NCBI GenBank assembly: GCA_937139475.1
Contig: CAKZQF010000107.1
Span: forward strand, 1-51,847
Length of the DNA stretch: 51,847 nucleotides
Reading direction: 5' to 3'
Source of the DNA: an uncultured Gammaproteobacteria bacterium
GTDB taxonomy: Bacteria > Pseudomonadota > Gammaproteobacteria > Enterobacterales > Psychrobiaceae
Part shown: piece after piece, positions 1-7,612 of the stretch
Layout of the letters: each line of letters opens with the position of its first letter
Numbering within the stretch: the stretch's first letter is position 1
Made by a program: the position numbers and the translations under genes
Notes under the pieces: generated by a model
What the model saw: only the letters and a program-made list of their open reading frames with translations
What the model was told of the DNA's origin: nothing
Database searches by the model: none

Positions 1-300
1 CAATTCATACTCTTTGCCATGGGCGCCTGGATTTGGGAAGTTGCCTTTACTTGGGGTTGTGTATTCCAAACTGCCGCCGTTGCACGTTTAGATTCGCAAG
101 GCCGCGCAATCATGCTGATCCCAGCAGCCTTTGGCGTCAGTGCCATGGTAGGCCCTGCTCTAGGCGGCTGGTTAGCCGGTTCTGGTTATGAGCAAGTATT
201 GATATTAGCATTCGGTACTAGTGTGGTGGCTGTGATGATGTTTATGGGACCTTTGGCGGTGCGACAGCATCGAGTGATTAGTGAGCCGGTTGTTGGCTGA
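1..300 (+). CDS. MFS transporter, C-terminal fragment (5' end outside window)
   Basis: The reading frame is open from the first base and ends with TGA at 298-300, so the gene starts upstream of the window. The visible 99 residues are hydrophobic, with two or three membrane segments and a Gly/Pro-rich stretch (GPALGGWLAGSGYE) typical of the last helices of a major facilitator superfamily transporter. The substrate cannot be told. No clear terminator follows it; the structured repeat at 397-625 comes next. The family assignment rests on hydropathy and the glycine pattern only. Confidence 0.6.
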   Translation, partial: QFILFAMGAWIWEVAFTWGCVFQTAAVARLDSQGRAIMLIPAAFGVSAMVGPALGGWLAGSGYEQVLILAFGTSVVAVMMFMGPLAVRQHRVISEPVVG

Positions 301-396
301 TATCGGACTCTTTCTATTAAATCGCCAATTTGAGTTATGCGGATATATGATGTGCTATTTGGCGTCAATTCATTAATCGAAAACAGCGTGAGCACA

Positions 397-625
397 CCAG
401 TTACTTTTCTTTGTAAACCTCGTCCTGAGGTTTATCGCTCCGCGACCAGCTAAAGCTGCCCTAGAATGTTCCAGACATCCTAGTGGCGAAGCACAAATTG
501 GTCTGGAACCAATTTGAACAGCCGAAGGCTGGCCCGAAGGGTGAAATACATGGAGGTATTTCATATTGAAAAGTAACTGGCATGCAATCATTGATGCCGA
601 ATTTATCGTAGGCTTCAATTGCATG
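397..625. repeat. Multi-hairpin intergenic repeat element
   Basis: The 480-base gap at 301-780 holds no convincing gene. A perfect 13-bp inverted repeat (CCAGTTACTTTTC at 397-409, GAAAAGTAACTGG at 568-580) brackets a run of consecutive small hairpins: TAAACCTC/GAGGTTTA, CAGCT/AGCTG, CTAGAATGT/ACATCCTAG (one mismatch), AAATTGGT/ACCAATTT, CAGCC/GGCTG and GAAATAC/GTATTTC. A further CATGCAAT/ATTGCATG pair lies at 581-588 and 618-625. Such a density of perfect stems suggests a dispersed, folded repeat (MITE- or REP-like) rather than a gene. Copy number in the genome cannot be seen from here. Confidence 0.6.
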
Positions 626-723
626 TCAAAACTGATCCAAGCTTTAATATGTCAGTAAAAAATTGTAAGCATGTAACCCTGCGCTTGGAAGTTACTATTA
701 ATGCTACTCCTCAATAAAAAGAC

Positions 724-748
724 AAAAAAAAGCCAGCGTAGCGCTGGC
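724..748 (-). terminator. Rho-independent terminator of the enoyl-CoA hydratase gene
   Basis: A 7-bp GC-rich stem (GCCAGCG/CGCTGGC, three-base loop) is followed on the minus strand by eight T residues. It lies about 30 bases beyond the stop codon of the minus-strand gene at 781-1566. Confidence 0.85.
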
Positions 749-780
749 AAAGGCTGAACCTGATTGTAGAGAGTAACTAA

Positions 781-1566
781 TTACTCCCCAGTAAACTTAG
801 GGTGACGCTTCTCAATAAACGCCTGCATTCCTTCTCGTTGATCTTTAGAAGCGAATAATACTTGATTGGCTTTACGCTCTAATGCCATGGCACTGGCCAG
901 TGGGGCATCCATACCAGCTAAAATAACTTCTTTTACTTGCTCTGCAGCTAGTGGCGGCATGCGTGCTATGCGGCGACAGTTAGCCAGGGCAACGTCATAT
1001 ACATCTTCGTCTTCACAAAGCTCACTCACTAAGCCGCCAATCCATGCATCATGTGCCGTGATTGGTTTACCTGTTAATGCCATTTGCATTGCTTTGTACT
1101 TTCCTACTGCTCGTACAAGGCGCTGTGTACCACCGATGCCGGGCATGATACCGATGGAAATCTCTGGCTGACAGAAACTCGCCCCCTTACCTGCAATAAT
1201 AATGTCCGCTAGCATGGCCAGTTCACAGCCACCGCCGAAAGCATAGCCATTGACTGCCGCTACAACAGGGATAGGGCACTGTTCAATCGGGGCCCAAACA
1301 CGCTCGGTATGGCGATTTAGAATCTCGATAGGATCCGCATCTATAAGGCCTTTAATGTCACCACCTGCGGCAAATACTTTGTCGCCACCAGTTAATAAGA
1401 TACAGCGCACTTCTTTATTGGCAGCAAGCTCAATAAAGTGATTGGACAAGCGATCTTGCAGTTCAAGGCTTAATGCGTTCGTTGCATGAGGGCGGTTTAA
1501 CCGTAACTCTGCTACGCCTTCTTCTGGAAAGCTTAAGATGACGCTAGGCTCAGTTTGATCCGTCAT
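781..1566 (-). CDS. Enoyl-CoA hydratase (crotonase family)
   Basis: The 261-residue protein is a standard-length crotonase expected to hydrate a trans-2-enoyl-CoA to the 3-hydroxyacyl-CoA in the cytoplasm. Both catalytic glutamates are present, in GYAFGGGCELAM and in QPEISIGIMPGIGGTQRL, together with the oxyanion-hole region around AAGGDIKG. An in-frame upstream start would add 13 residues. I chose the ATG at 1566 because GGAG lies six bases before it. The gene is divergent from the SDR-chsH2 operon and shares the 1651-1678 palindrome with it, so it is probably co-regulated. The substrate is not deducible; a side-chain or ring-derived acyl-CoA is likely from context. Confidence 0.85.
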   Translation of the reverse strand: MTDQTEPSVILSFPEEGVAELRLNRPHATNALSLELQDRLSNHFIELAANKEVRCILLTGGDKVFAAGGDIKGLIDADPIEILNRHTERVWAPIEQCPIPVVAAVNGYAFGGGCELAMLADIIIAGKGASFCQPEISIGIMPGIGGTQRLVRAVGKYKAMQMALTGKPITAHDAWIGGLVSELCEDEDVYDVALANCRRIARMPPLAAEQVKEVILAGMDAPLASAMALERKANQVLFASKDQREGMQAFIEKRHPKFTGE

Positions 1567-1650
1567 GAGGTTCTCCAAATGCAGTGGACTCGTAAAATCC
1601 TGCATCGCAATAATTTAATTGATGACTCATTGTGGTTTCTGTCCTGTTAA

Positions 1651-1678
1651 CCAGCATCGTCCATTTAGACGAAGCTGG
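1651..1678. promoter_or_regulatory. Candidate TetR-type operator, site A
   Basis: The 16-bp core TCGTCCATTTAGACGA (1657-1672) is a 7-2-7 inverted repeat with one mismatch. It is extended by CCAGC (1651-1655) and GCTGG (1674-1678). It sits between the divergent hydratase and SDR genes. A CACAAT hexamer (minus strand, 1629-1634) lies 22 bases from one half-site, and TAAACT (plus strand, 1696-1701) lies 23 bases from the other. Both resemble -10 boxes, so one site could control both directions. The same motif occurs at 28606, 28641, 34286, 45151 and 47654. Confidence 0.6.
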
Positions 1679-1738
1679 TTATCCGATTCCCTAGGTAAAC
1701 TGTTTTCATGGAAATAATTTTAATACAAAGGCACAAAC

Positions 1739-2521
1739 ATGCAGGCTAGCGATAATTATGAAGGCAAAGTAGTACTAGTTACTGGTGGTACTAAAGGTAT
1801 TGGTATTGGTATTGCTCAAGGATTCTTGTCCGCTGGTGCAACTGTTGTCGTCTGTGGCAGGAAAGAAGTAGAACAACTGCCACAAGCCCAATTTAATGGT
1901 GAAGTGAATCAGGCTCGCTTTATTCAGGCCGACGTGAAAAATATCGATAGCATCACCGCTATGTTTGCCTCGATTGAAAAAGACTACGGCAAGTTAGATG
2001 TACTAGTGAACAATGCTGGCGGTAGCCCGTTTGCGTTAGCTGACAAAGCATCGCCGCGCTTCCACGAAGCAATTCTCCAGCTGAACTTGATTGCGCCATT
2101 AAATGTTGCGCAGCAAGCCAACCTTATTATGCAGGCAAACGGCGGCGGAACCATCGTGTTCATCGCGAGCATTAGTGCAATGCGTGCTTCCCCTGGCACA
2201 GCGGCCTACGGCGCGGCTAAAGCAGGTGTTTTATCGTTAGTTAAATCACTAGCGGTTGAATGGGCACCTAAAGTACGTGTTGTTGCCGTAAGCCCGGGTC
2301 TTGTAAAAACAGAACAATCGCATCTTCATTATGGTGATGATGATGGTATCGCGGCAGTAAGCGCGACAATTCCTGCCCAACGTATGGCAGAACCAGCAGA
2401 CATCGCAAATGCTTGTATGTTCCTTGCCTCTGAGCAAGCGAGCTACTCAAGTGGTTGCAACCTACTACTTAATGGTGGTGGTGAAATGCCCGCTTTTTTA
2501 AGCGCAGGCGACGATAAGTAA
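1739..2521 (+). CDS. Short-chain dehydrogenase/reductase (SDR)
   Basis: This 260-residue classical SDR has the N-terminal nucleotide-binding motif TGGTKGIG (residues about 15-22), the NNAG motif, and the catalytic Ser and Tyr-x3-Lys in a segment containing AAYGAAKAG. It is expected to interconvert an alcohol and a ketone with NAD(P)H. It is the first gene of the igr-like operon, downstream of operator site A, so a hydroxysteroid or a hydroxyacyl-CoA of the steroid pathway is a reasonable substrate class. Position specificity (7-, 12- or 17-hydroxyl, or side chain) cannot be read from sequence. The ribosome-binding site (AAAGG) is modest. Confidence 0.8.
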   Translation: MQASDNYEGKVVLVTGGTKGIGIGIAQGFLSAGATVVVCGRKEVEQLPQAQFNGEVNQARFIQADVKNIDSITAMFASIEKDYGKLDVLVNNAGGSPFALADKASPRFHEAILQLNLIAPLNVAQQANLIMQANGGGTIVFIASISAMRASPGTAAYGAAKAGVLSLVKSLAVEWAPKVRVVAVSPGLVKTEQSHLHYGDDDGIAAVSATIPAQRMAEPADIANACMFLASEQASYSSGCNLLLNGGGEMPAFLSAGDDK

Positions 2522-2577
2522 TTAATTTTGCTTTCAATTTTTAGAATTTATCTTTGAGAAATGCAGGGAGACGAACA

Positions 2578-3558
2578 TTGGCTAAATATGAATGGTTATC
2601 CGAAGTCGAATCGATAGTCGGAAAGCAGTACGGTCGTATCTACTCGTGGGACAACGTTAACGAAACGATGGTTAGGCAGTGGTGTGAAGCGATGGGTGTT
2701 GATAACCCACTGTATACAGATGCCCAATATGCTGCAACAACTGAGCACGGGCAACTTGTTGCTCCCCCGGCGATGTTACAAAGTTGGTGTTTAGCAGGCT
2801 TTGATGATGAAAGTCTTGCTCCTGGCTCAACCACAGACAACCCATACGGTGTACTTGAGATCATGGAAGCACAAGGTTATCCGTCAGTTGTTGCGGTTAA
2901 CTCAAACCTTCACTTTGATCGCTACGTCACCATGGGTGAAAACCTTTATTACACCACGATCTTTGATAGTTACAGTGAAGAGAAAACCACGGCATTAGGC
3001 ACAGGTTTCTTCGTGACATTAAAAATGACTTACTTCTCTGAGCAGCCAGAAGGTGTTGAAGATGAGAAAGTGGGCGAGCTGATGTTCCGTGTGTTCAAAT
3101 TTAAAGCGCCTAAGCGTGAGAAAAAAGCAGAAAGCACTAGTGCAGAGCCGCCTAAAATGAAGCGTCCTCAGCCGGGTATCAGTGATGATAACCGCTTCTT
3201 CTGGGATGGTTGTGAAGAAAAAGAGCTGCGCATTCAAGAGTGTAATGCCTGTAAGAAACTACAACACCCACCGGGGCCAGTGTGTATGCATTGTCACTCG
3301 TTTGACTTGGGTTACAAACTCGCTAGCGGCAAAGGTGAAATTTACTCATTTGTTGTGATGCACCACCCGTATGTGCCACCGTTTGAAACGCCTAATCCAA
3401 TTGGCTTGATTGAGCTTGAAGAGGGTGTTCGATTAGCTGCTGGTTTAATTGGCCTTGAAGAGGGTGAGTCACCAAAAATAGGTCAAGCTGTGCAAGTGGA
3501 ATTCCATACCTTTGATGGTGAATTAACGCTGCCGCAGTTCAGAGCCGTTAAGGAGTAG
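2578..3558 (+). CDS. chsH2: MaoC-DUF35 fusion, steroid enoyl-CoA hydratase subunit (ChsH2-like)
   Basis: The 326-residue protein has an N-terminal MaoC-like hot-dog domain (about 1-175), a charged linker (about 178-200), and a C-terminal DUF35 domain with a zinc ribbon (Cys 222, 225, 236, 239) followed by an OB fold. In Mycobacterium tuberculosis, ChsH2 has this architecture; its MaoC domain pairs with ChsH1 to hydrate the C3 side-chain enoyl-CoA, and its DUF35 domain binds the aldolase Ltp2. All those partners follow in this operon. No ATG lies near the start. I chose the TTG at 2578 because GGGAG precedes it by seven bases; a TTG at 2554 lacks a good site. The N-terminal MaoC domain lacks the usual Asp/His pair, as expected of a non-catalytic half. 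Confidence 0.85.
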   Translation: MAKYEWLSEVESIVGKQYGRIYSWDNVNETMVRQWCEAMGVDNPLYTDAQYAATTEHGQLVAPPAMLQSWCLAGFDDESLAPGSTTDNPYGVLEIMEAQGYPSVVAVNSNLHFDRYVTMGENLYYTTIFDSYSEEKTTALGTGFFVTLKMTYFSEQPEGVEDEKVGELMFRVFKFKAPKREKKAESTSAEPPKMKRPQPGISDDNRFFWDGCEEKELRIQECNACKKLQHPPGPVCMHCHSFDLGYKLASGKGEIYSFVVMHHPYVPPFETPNPIGLIELEEGVRLAAGLIGLEEGESPKIGQAVQVEFHTFDGELTLPQFRAVKE

Positions 3559-3560
3559 TC

Positions 3561-4694
3561 ATGGACTTTAATCTAACTGAAGAACAATCAGCGATTGCTG
3601 ATATGGCTAACAGCCTGTTTACAGATACCTGTACCGATGAGTTTCTGCGTGATTACGATGAAGCGGGTCAAGGTACGATGTCGACACTATGGCAAGCCTG
3701 TATTGAAACTGGCTTGCAAGGGGTGATTATCCCGGAAGCGGCTGGCGGTATCGATCTTGGTATGACCGAGTTGAGCCTAGTGTTACAAGCCCAAGGCGGC
3801 GCATTGGCACAGGTGCCACTATGGCGTCATCAGGTTGCTGCAACGGCTATCGCTAAGTTTGGTAGTGCTGACCTACAGTCAATTGCGCAAACTGCCGCTG
3901 AAGGGGGCAATCTACTAACACTGGCATTCAATTTAGTCAGCACCACTAATGAAGCGCAAGTGACAGTTGAGCAAACCGATGCAGGTTTAAACTTAAACGG
4001 CCTGGTGCAATCAACGGCTGTGGCTGGTCTGGCGGATTACATCTTATTGTCAGTGACTGTAGACGAGCAAACTCGTTGGGTAGTGCTTGATAGCAAAGCG
4101 TCAGGTTTAACCCTAACCACAGGTCAAATGACCCAAGGTGAAGAAGTCGCTGATTTACACCTAAACAATGTCACCGTTGCTCAAGCCTCTTTACTTGAAG
4201 CGGGTGCGGATAAGTGGTTAGTGCCACGCATCATGGCATCACTTGCATCTCTGCAATTGGGTGTGAGTGAAGAACAAATTAAAAAGACGGTTGAATACGT
4301 TAGCGAACGTAAGCAGTTTGATCGCACCATTGGTACATTCCAAGCGGTGCAAATGACAATGGCTGATACCAAAATTGCGCTAGAAGCATTGCGCAGTAGT
4401 GTATGGCAGCTGTGTTATCGCCTTGATAACGACTTAGGTTGTGATCATGAAGCCTTTGCCACGGCGTGGCAGGCATGTGAAGCGGGCCATGAGATTGGTC
4501 ACAAAGCACAACACGTTCACGGTGGATTTGGTGTAGACGTAAGTTACATCATTTACCGATACCTATACTGGAGCCGCGCTATCAGCCTTAACCTAGGCGG
4601 TAGTCCCGCATTACTGGCGAAGCTTGGCGATGCCTTGGCTGAAAACGATAAGCTTGGATGGAAATATGACCTTGGGGAAAACGATGCAATCTAA
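3561..4694 (+). CDS. chsE1: Acyl-CoA dehydrogenase, non-catalytic-type subunit (ChsE1/FadE28-like)
   Basis: This is an acyl-CoA dehydrogenase fold protein of 377 residues, beginning three bases after chsH2. It carries the FAD-contact motif RKQFDRTIGTFQAV but has Ala-Ser where other dehydrogenases have the catalytic Glu-Arg (PRIMASLASLQLG). This matches the subunit of alpha2beta2 steroid acyl-CoA dehydrogenases that supplies part of the FAD site without a catalytic base. The complementary subunit is most likely the product of 6303-7472. Together they would desaturate the three-carbon side chain of a pregnane-carboxyl-CoA. The pairing is inferred from operon order and complementary motifs. Confidence 0.8.
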   Translation: MDFNLTEEQSAIADMANSLFTDTCTDEFLRDYDEAGQGTMSTLWQACIETGLQGVIIPEAAGGIDLGMTELSLVLQAQGGALAQVPLWRHQVAATAIAKFGSADLQSIAQTAAEGGNLLTLAFNLVSTTNEAQVTVEQTDAGLNLNGLVQSTAVAGLADYILLSVTVDEQTRWVVLDSKASGLTLTTGQMTQGEEVADLHLNNVTVAQASLLEAGADKWLVPRIMASLASLQLGVSEEQIKKTVEYVSERKQFDRTIGTFQAVQMTMADTKIALEALRSSVWQLCYRLDNDLGCDHEAFATAWQACEAGHEIGHKAQHVHGGFGVDVSYIIYRYLYWSRAISLNLGGSPALLAKLGDALAENDKLGWKYDLGENDAI

Positions 4695-5100
4695 AACAAT
4701 GCAATTTAATGAAGTTCAGGTAGGCGATAAATTACCTGGCTTAGATATCCCGATCACTGTAACGCTAATTTCTGGCGGTGCTATTGCAACACGTGATTTC
4801 TTTAAGGGACACCATGATAAAGACGCGGCTATTGAGCTTGGCTCGCCTCACGTTTTTATGAATATCTTAACGACTAATGGTTTAGTACAAAACTTTATTG
4901 AGCAATGGTCTGGTCCAGAAAGTCGTTTTCTTGATTTAGATATTAAGCTTGGTATGCCGAACTACCCAGGTGACACGATGAAGTTTAAGGGTGAAGTGAT
5001 AGCAAAAGATGAAGCAACACGGACAGTAGATGTTGGCCTAGCTGGTATCAATCAATATGGTCCTCATGTAACTGGCACAGTGCGATTAGTACTACCATAA
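4684..5100 (+). CDS. chsH1: MaoC-like hydratase subunit (ChsH1-like)
   Basis: This is a single hot-dog domain of 138 residues. The segment RDFFKGHHDKDAA places an Asp and His where MaoC hydratases hold the catalytic pair, so this is probably the catalytic half of the ChsH1-ChsH2 hydratase. I chose the ATG at 4684 because GGGGAAA precedes it. It overlaps the end of chsE1 by 11 bases, suggesting translational coupling. A longer frame begins at a TTG at 4624 but would overlap chsE1 by 71 bases. It lies next to the retro-aldolase gene, as in the mycobacterial igr operon. Confidence 0.85.
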   Translation: MQSKTMQFNEVQVGDKLPGLDIPITVTLISGGAIATRDFFKGHHDKDAAIELGSPHVFMNILTTNGLVQNFIEQWSGPESRFLDLDIKLGMPNYPGDTMKFKGEVIAKDEATRTVDVGLAGINQYGPHVTGTVRLVLP

Positions 5101-5116
5101 ACTTAGGAGATACAAG

Positions 5117-6292
5117 ATGAATGAGTCAATTAGCGGTAAGGCCGCCATTGCAGGTCTAGGTGTCACCGAGTTTTCTAAAAACTCTGGTCGCACAGAAATA
5201 CGCTTAGCGATGGAAGCAACACTATCGGCATTAGAAGATGCTGGTATCGATCCAAGTGAAGTGGATGGCTTTTGTAGCTATTCAGTAGACAAAGTGCCTG
5301 AGTACGAAATTGCGCGCTTACTTGGTTGTGACCAAGTTAAATTTTTCTCGCAAATTCCCCATGGTGGCGGCGCAGCGTGTGCTCCAATCATGCACGCAGC
5401 AATGGCTGTTGCTAGCGGTGTTGCGAAAACCGTAGTGGTTTATCGCGCGATGAACGAACGCTCTTGGTACCGTTTTGGAACAGGTAGCTACGGTTTCGCC
5501 TCTACACCAATTTTTGAAAATACTAACTACGGTTGGTATATGCCACACGGCTTCCATACTCCTGCTGGTTGGGTAGGCATGTTTGCACAGCGTTACATGC
5601 ATGAGTTTGGCGCAACGTCTGAAGATTTCGGTAAAGTTGCAGTGGCAGCACGTGATTTTGCAGCGACCAATCCAGCGGCATTTTTCTATGAAAAGCCAAT
5701 TACCTTAGAAGATCACCAAGCATCTAAATGGATTTGTGAACCTTTACATCTACTTGATTGTTGTCAGGAATCTGATGGTGCGGTTGCTATGGTTATTACC
5801 AGCGTTGATCGTGCAAAAGACTTAAAACAAAAGCCGGTCATCATTAAAGGTGGCGCACAAGGTATTGCAGAAGGTCAGCAAATCATGACCTCGTACTACC
5901 GCGAAGACATTACTGGCTTGCCAGAAATGGGCATTGTGGCGAAAGAGCTCTATGCACAGTCTGGTCTTGGCCCAGATGATTTCCAAACCGCGATTATTTA
6001 CGATCACTTCACCCCGTTTGTACTACCACAACTTGAAGAGTTTGGTTTTGCAGAGCGTGGTAAAGCGAAAGACTTTATCCGTGCCGGTCACCATAAGCGT
6101 GGCGGTAAGTTGCCAATTAATACCCACGGTGGTCAACTAGGTGAAGCGTATATCCATGGTATGAATGGTGTCGCTGAAGCCGTAAGACAAGTACGTGGTA
6201 CGGCGGTTAACCAAGTTGATGATGTTGAAAACGTGTTAGTCACTGCAGGAACGGGTGTACCAACCAGTGGCCTGATTTTAGGCACAGAGTAA
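5117..6292 (+). CDS. ltp2: Thiolase-fold steroid side-chain retro-aldolase (Ltp2-like)
   Basis: The 391-residue protein has the thiolase/SCP-x fold. Family knowledge: Ltp2 cleaves the 17-hydroxy side-chain CoA ester to a 17-keto steroid and propionyl-CoA, using two tyrosines (294 and 344, as I recall). Tyrosines occur here at the matching positions 295 (IYDHFTPF) and 345 (NTHGGQLGEAYIHG). The preceding chsH2 encodes the DUF35 domain needed for complex formation. A strong AGGAGA ribosome-binding site precedes the ATG. This is the best-supported enzyme of the first cluster, although the natural substrate remains inferred. Confidence 0.85.
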   Translation: MNESISGKAAIAGLGVTEFSKNSGRTEIRLAMEATLSALEDAGIDPSEVDGFCSYSVDKVPEYEIARLLGCDQVKFFSQIPHGGGAACAPIMHAAMAVASGVAKTVVVYRAMNERSWYRFGTGSYGFASTPIFENTNYGWYMPHGFHTPAGWVGMFAQRYMHEFGATSEDFGKVAVAARDFAATNPAAFFYEKPITLEDHQASKWICEPLHLLDCCQESDGAVAMVITSVDRAKDLKQKPVIIKGGAQGIAEGQQIMTSYYREDITGLPEMGIVAKELYAQSGLGPDDFQTAIIYDHFTPFVLPQLEEFGFAERGKAKDFIRAGHHKRGGKLPINTHGGQLGEAYIHGMNGVAEAVRQVRGTAVNQVDDVENVLVTAGTGVPTSGLILGTE

Positions 6293-6302
6293 GGAGCACA
6301 CT

Positions 6303-7472
6303 ATGTTCGTTGATTTAACTCCAGAGCAAAGGGCCTTGCGCCTTGAAGTAAGAGATTACTTCCAACAATTAATGACTCCTGAGCTACGCAATAAGCTTAG
6401 AGGTAAAGAAGGCGGCGAAGATTTTCGCAATGTCGTTCGACAAATGGGTAAAGATGGCTGGTTGGCCGTTGGTTGGCCGAAAGAGCATGGTGGCCAAGGT
6501 TACCAAGCGACTGAGCAGTTAATCTTCTTTGAAGAAGCAAACATTGCTGGCGCGCCATTACCCTTTGTAACCATTAGTACAGTTGGTCCAGCATTGATGG
6601 CATACGGGACTGACTTGCAAAAAGAGAAGTTCTTGCCGGGTATCGCAAATGGTGAAATTCATTTCGCTATTGGTTATTCAGAGCCTAATGCCGGTTCTGA
6701 CTTAGCGACGCTAAAAACTAAAGCAAAGCTTGAAGGTGATAACTTCATTGTTAACGGTAACAAGCTATGGACGTCGGGTGCTGAGTCTGCCGATTACATT
6801 TGGTTAGCTGCACGCACAGATGAAGAGTTGGCACGTCATAAAGGCGTATCAATCATGATTCTAGATACCAAAAGCGAAGGCTTTAGCAGTACGGTTATCC
6901 CAACCTGTTCAAACCCAACAGCAGCGACTTATTACGATGACGTAAAAGTACCAAAAGAAATGCTAGTTGGTGAACTAAATGGTGGTTGGAAACTGATCAC
7001 AGCACAGTTAAACCATGAGCGTTTAGGCTTAGGTTCATGGTCAGACAAAGTCGCTGGCTTATATGGCCGCGTGTACTTGTGGGCTAACCGTAAAGACGAG
7101 CAAGGCAGACGTGCTAGCGACAACCCTTGGGTTCGCAGTGCACTGGCTGAGTGTTACGCCAAACTTGAAGCAATGCGCTTAATCAACTTCCGTATTGCTG
7201 CTGACCTTGATAAAGGCCAAATGGATATCGCGCTAGCGTCGGTAACTAAAGTTTATGGCTCTGAATCAGCAATCGAGATTTTGCGTAAGCTAATCGATAT
7301 CGTTGGTATGAACGGCATGGTACGTGAAGATTCCGCTGCGTCATTCTTGATGGGCGAACTTGAATATGAAGTGCGCGCATCGGTAACACTAACTTTCGGT
7401 GGTGGTGCAAATGAAATACAGCGTGAACTGATTGCTCAGTTTGGTATTGGCATGCCACGCGCCGTGCGCTAG
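6303..7472 (+). CDS. chsE2: Acyl-CoA dehydrogenase, catalytic subunit (ChsE2/FadE29-like)
   Basis: This 389-residue acyl-CoA dehydrogenase has the FAD/substrate segment YSEPNAGSDLA and NGNKLWTSGA. The probable catalytic base is Glu239 in LNHERLGLGS, aligning with Glu241 of FadE29. It lacks the RxQFGxxIGxFQ motif present in the small subunits, where it has NRKDEQGRRASDNPWVRSAL. The missing motif fits a heteromeric enzyme with the 3561-4694 product, which has the FAD motif but no base. A clear AAGGAG precedes the start. It is followed by a 140-base gap with a large inverted repeat before the next pair. Confidence 0.82.
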   Translation: MFVDLTPEQRALRLEVRDYFQQLMTPELRNKLRGKEGGEDFRNVVRQMGKDGWLAVGWPKEHGGQGYQATEQLIFFEEANIAGAPLPFVTISTVGPALMAYGTDLQKEKFLPGIANGEIHFAIGYSEPNAGSDLATLKTKAKLEGDNFIVNGNKLWTSGAESADYIWLAARTDEELARHKGVSIMILDTKSEGFSSTVIPTCSNPTAATYYDDVKVPKEMLVGELNGGWKLITAQLNHERLGLGSWSDKVAGLYGRVYLWANRKDEQGRRASDNPWVRSALAECYAKLEAMRLINFRIAADLDKGQMDIALASVTKVYGSESAIEILRKLIDIVGMNGMVREDSAASFLMGELEYEVRASVTLTFGGGANEIQRELIAQFGIGMPRAVR

Positions 7473-7491
7473 TACCCGTCATCATTGAAAC

Positions 7492-7576
7492 TGCAGTTTT
7501 ATTGCCGGCGTATTGAATAACAATCACTTATGAAATATAAGCTCATGCTATTCAATACTTGGCGGCTGTACTGCAA
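7492..7576. repeat. Intra-operon imperfect inverted repeat
   Basis: Perfect 10-bp arms GTATTGAATA (7510-7519) and TATTCAATAC (7549-7558) are extended outwards, with mismatches, to CTGCAG (7492-7497) and CTGCAA (7571-7576). The apex contains a CTTAT/ATAAG mini-stem. No T tract follows, so it is not an obvious terminator. It lies between two acyl-CoA dehydrogenase pairs and may tune read-through or mRNA processing, or may be a small dispersed repeat. Confidence 0.5.
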
Positions 7577-7612
7577 TTCCAATGCTATTGGGTATATTAA
7601 ATTGGAGAGAGT

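Noticed and set aside
373..624. 83-codon open frame on the minus strand
   Set aside because: It coincides with the multi-hairpin repeat; its composition follows the repeat and there is no ribosome-binding site.
397..625. CRISPR-like or tandem-repeat array
   Set aside because: The successive stems differ in sequence and no unit recurs at constant spacing.
4624..4683. 20-residue N-terminal extension of ChsH1
   Set aside because: It begins at TTG inside chsE1 without a ribosome-binding site; the ATG at 4684 has GGGGAAA upstream and gives the family length.
7510..7558. Terminator after chsE2
   Set aside because: The stem is A/T-rich with a 29-base loop and has no T tract; the next gene continues in the same direction.
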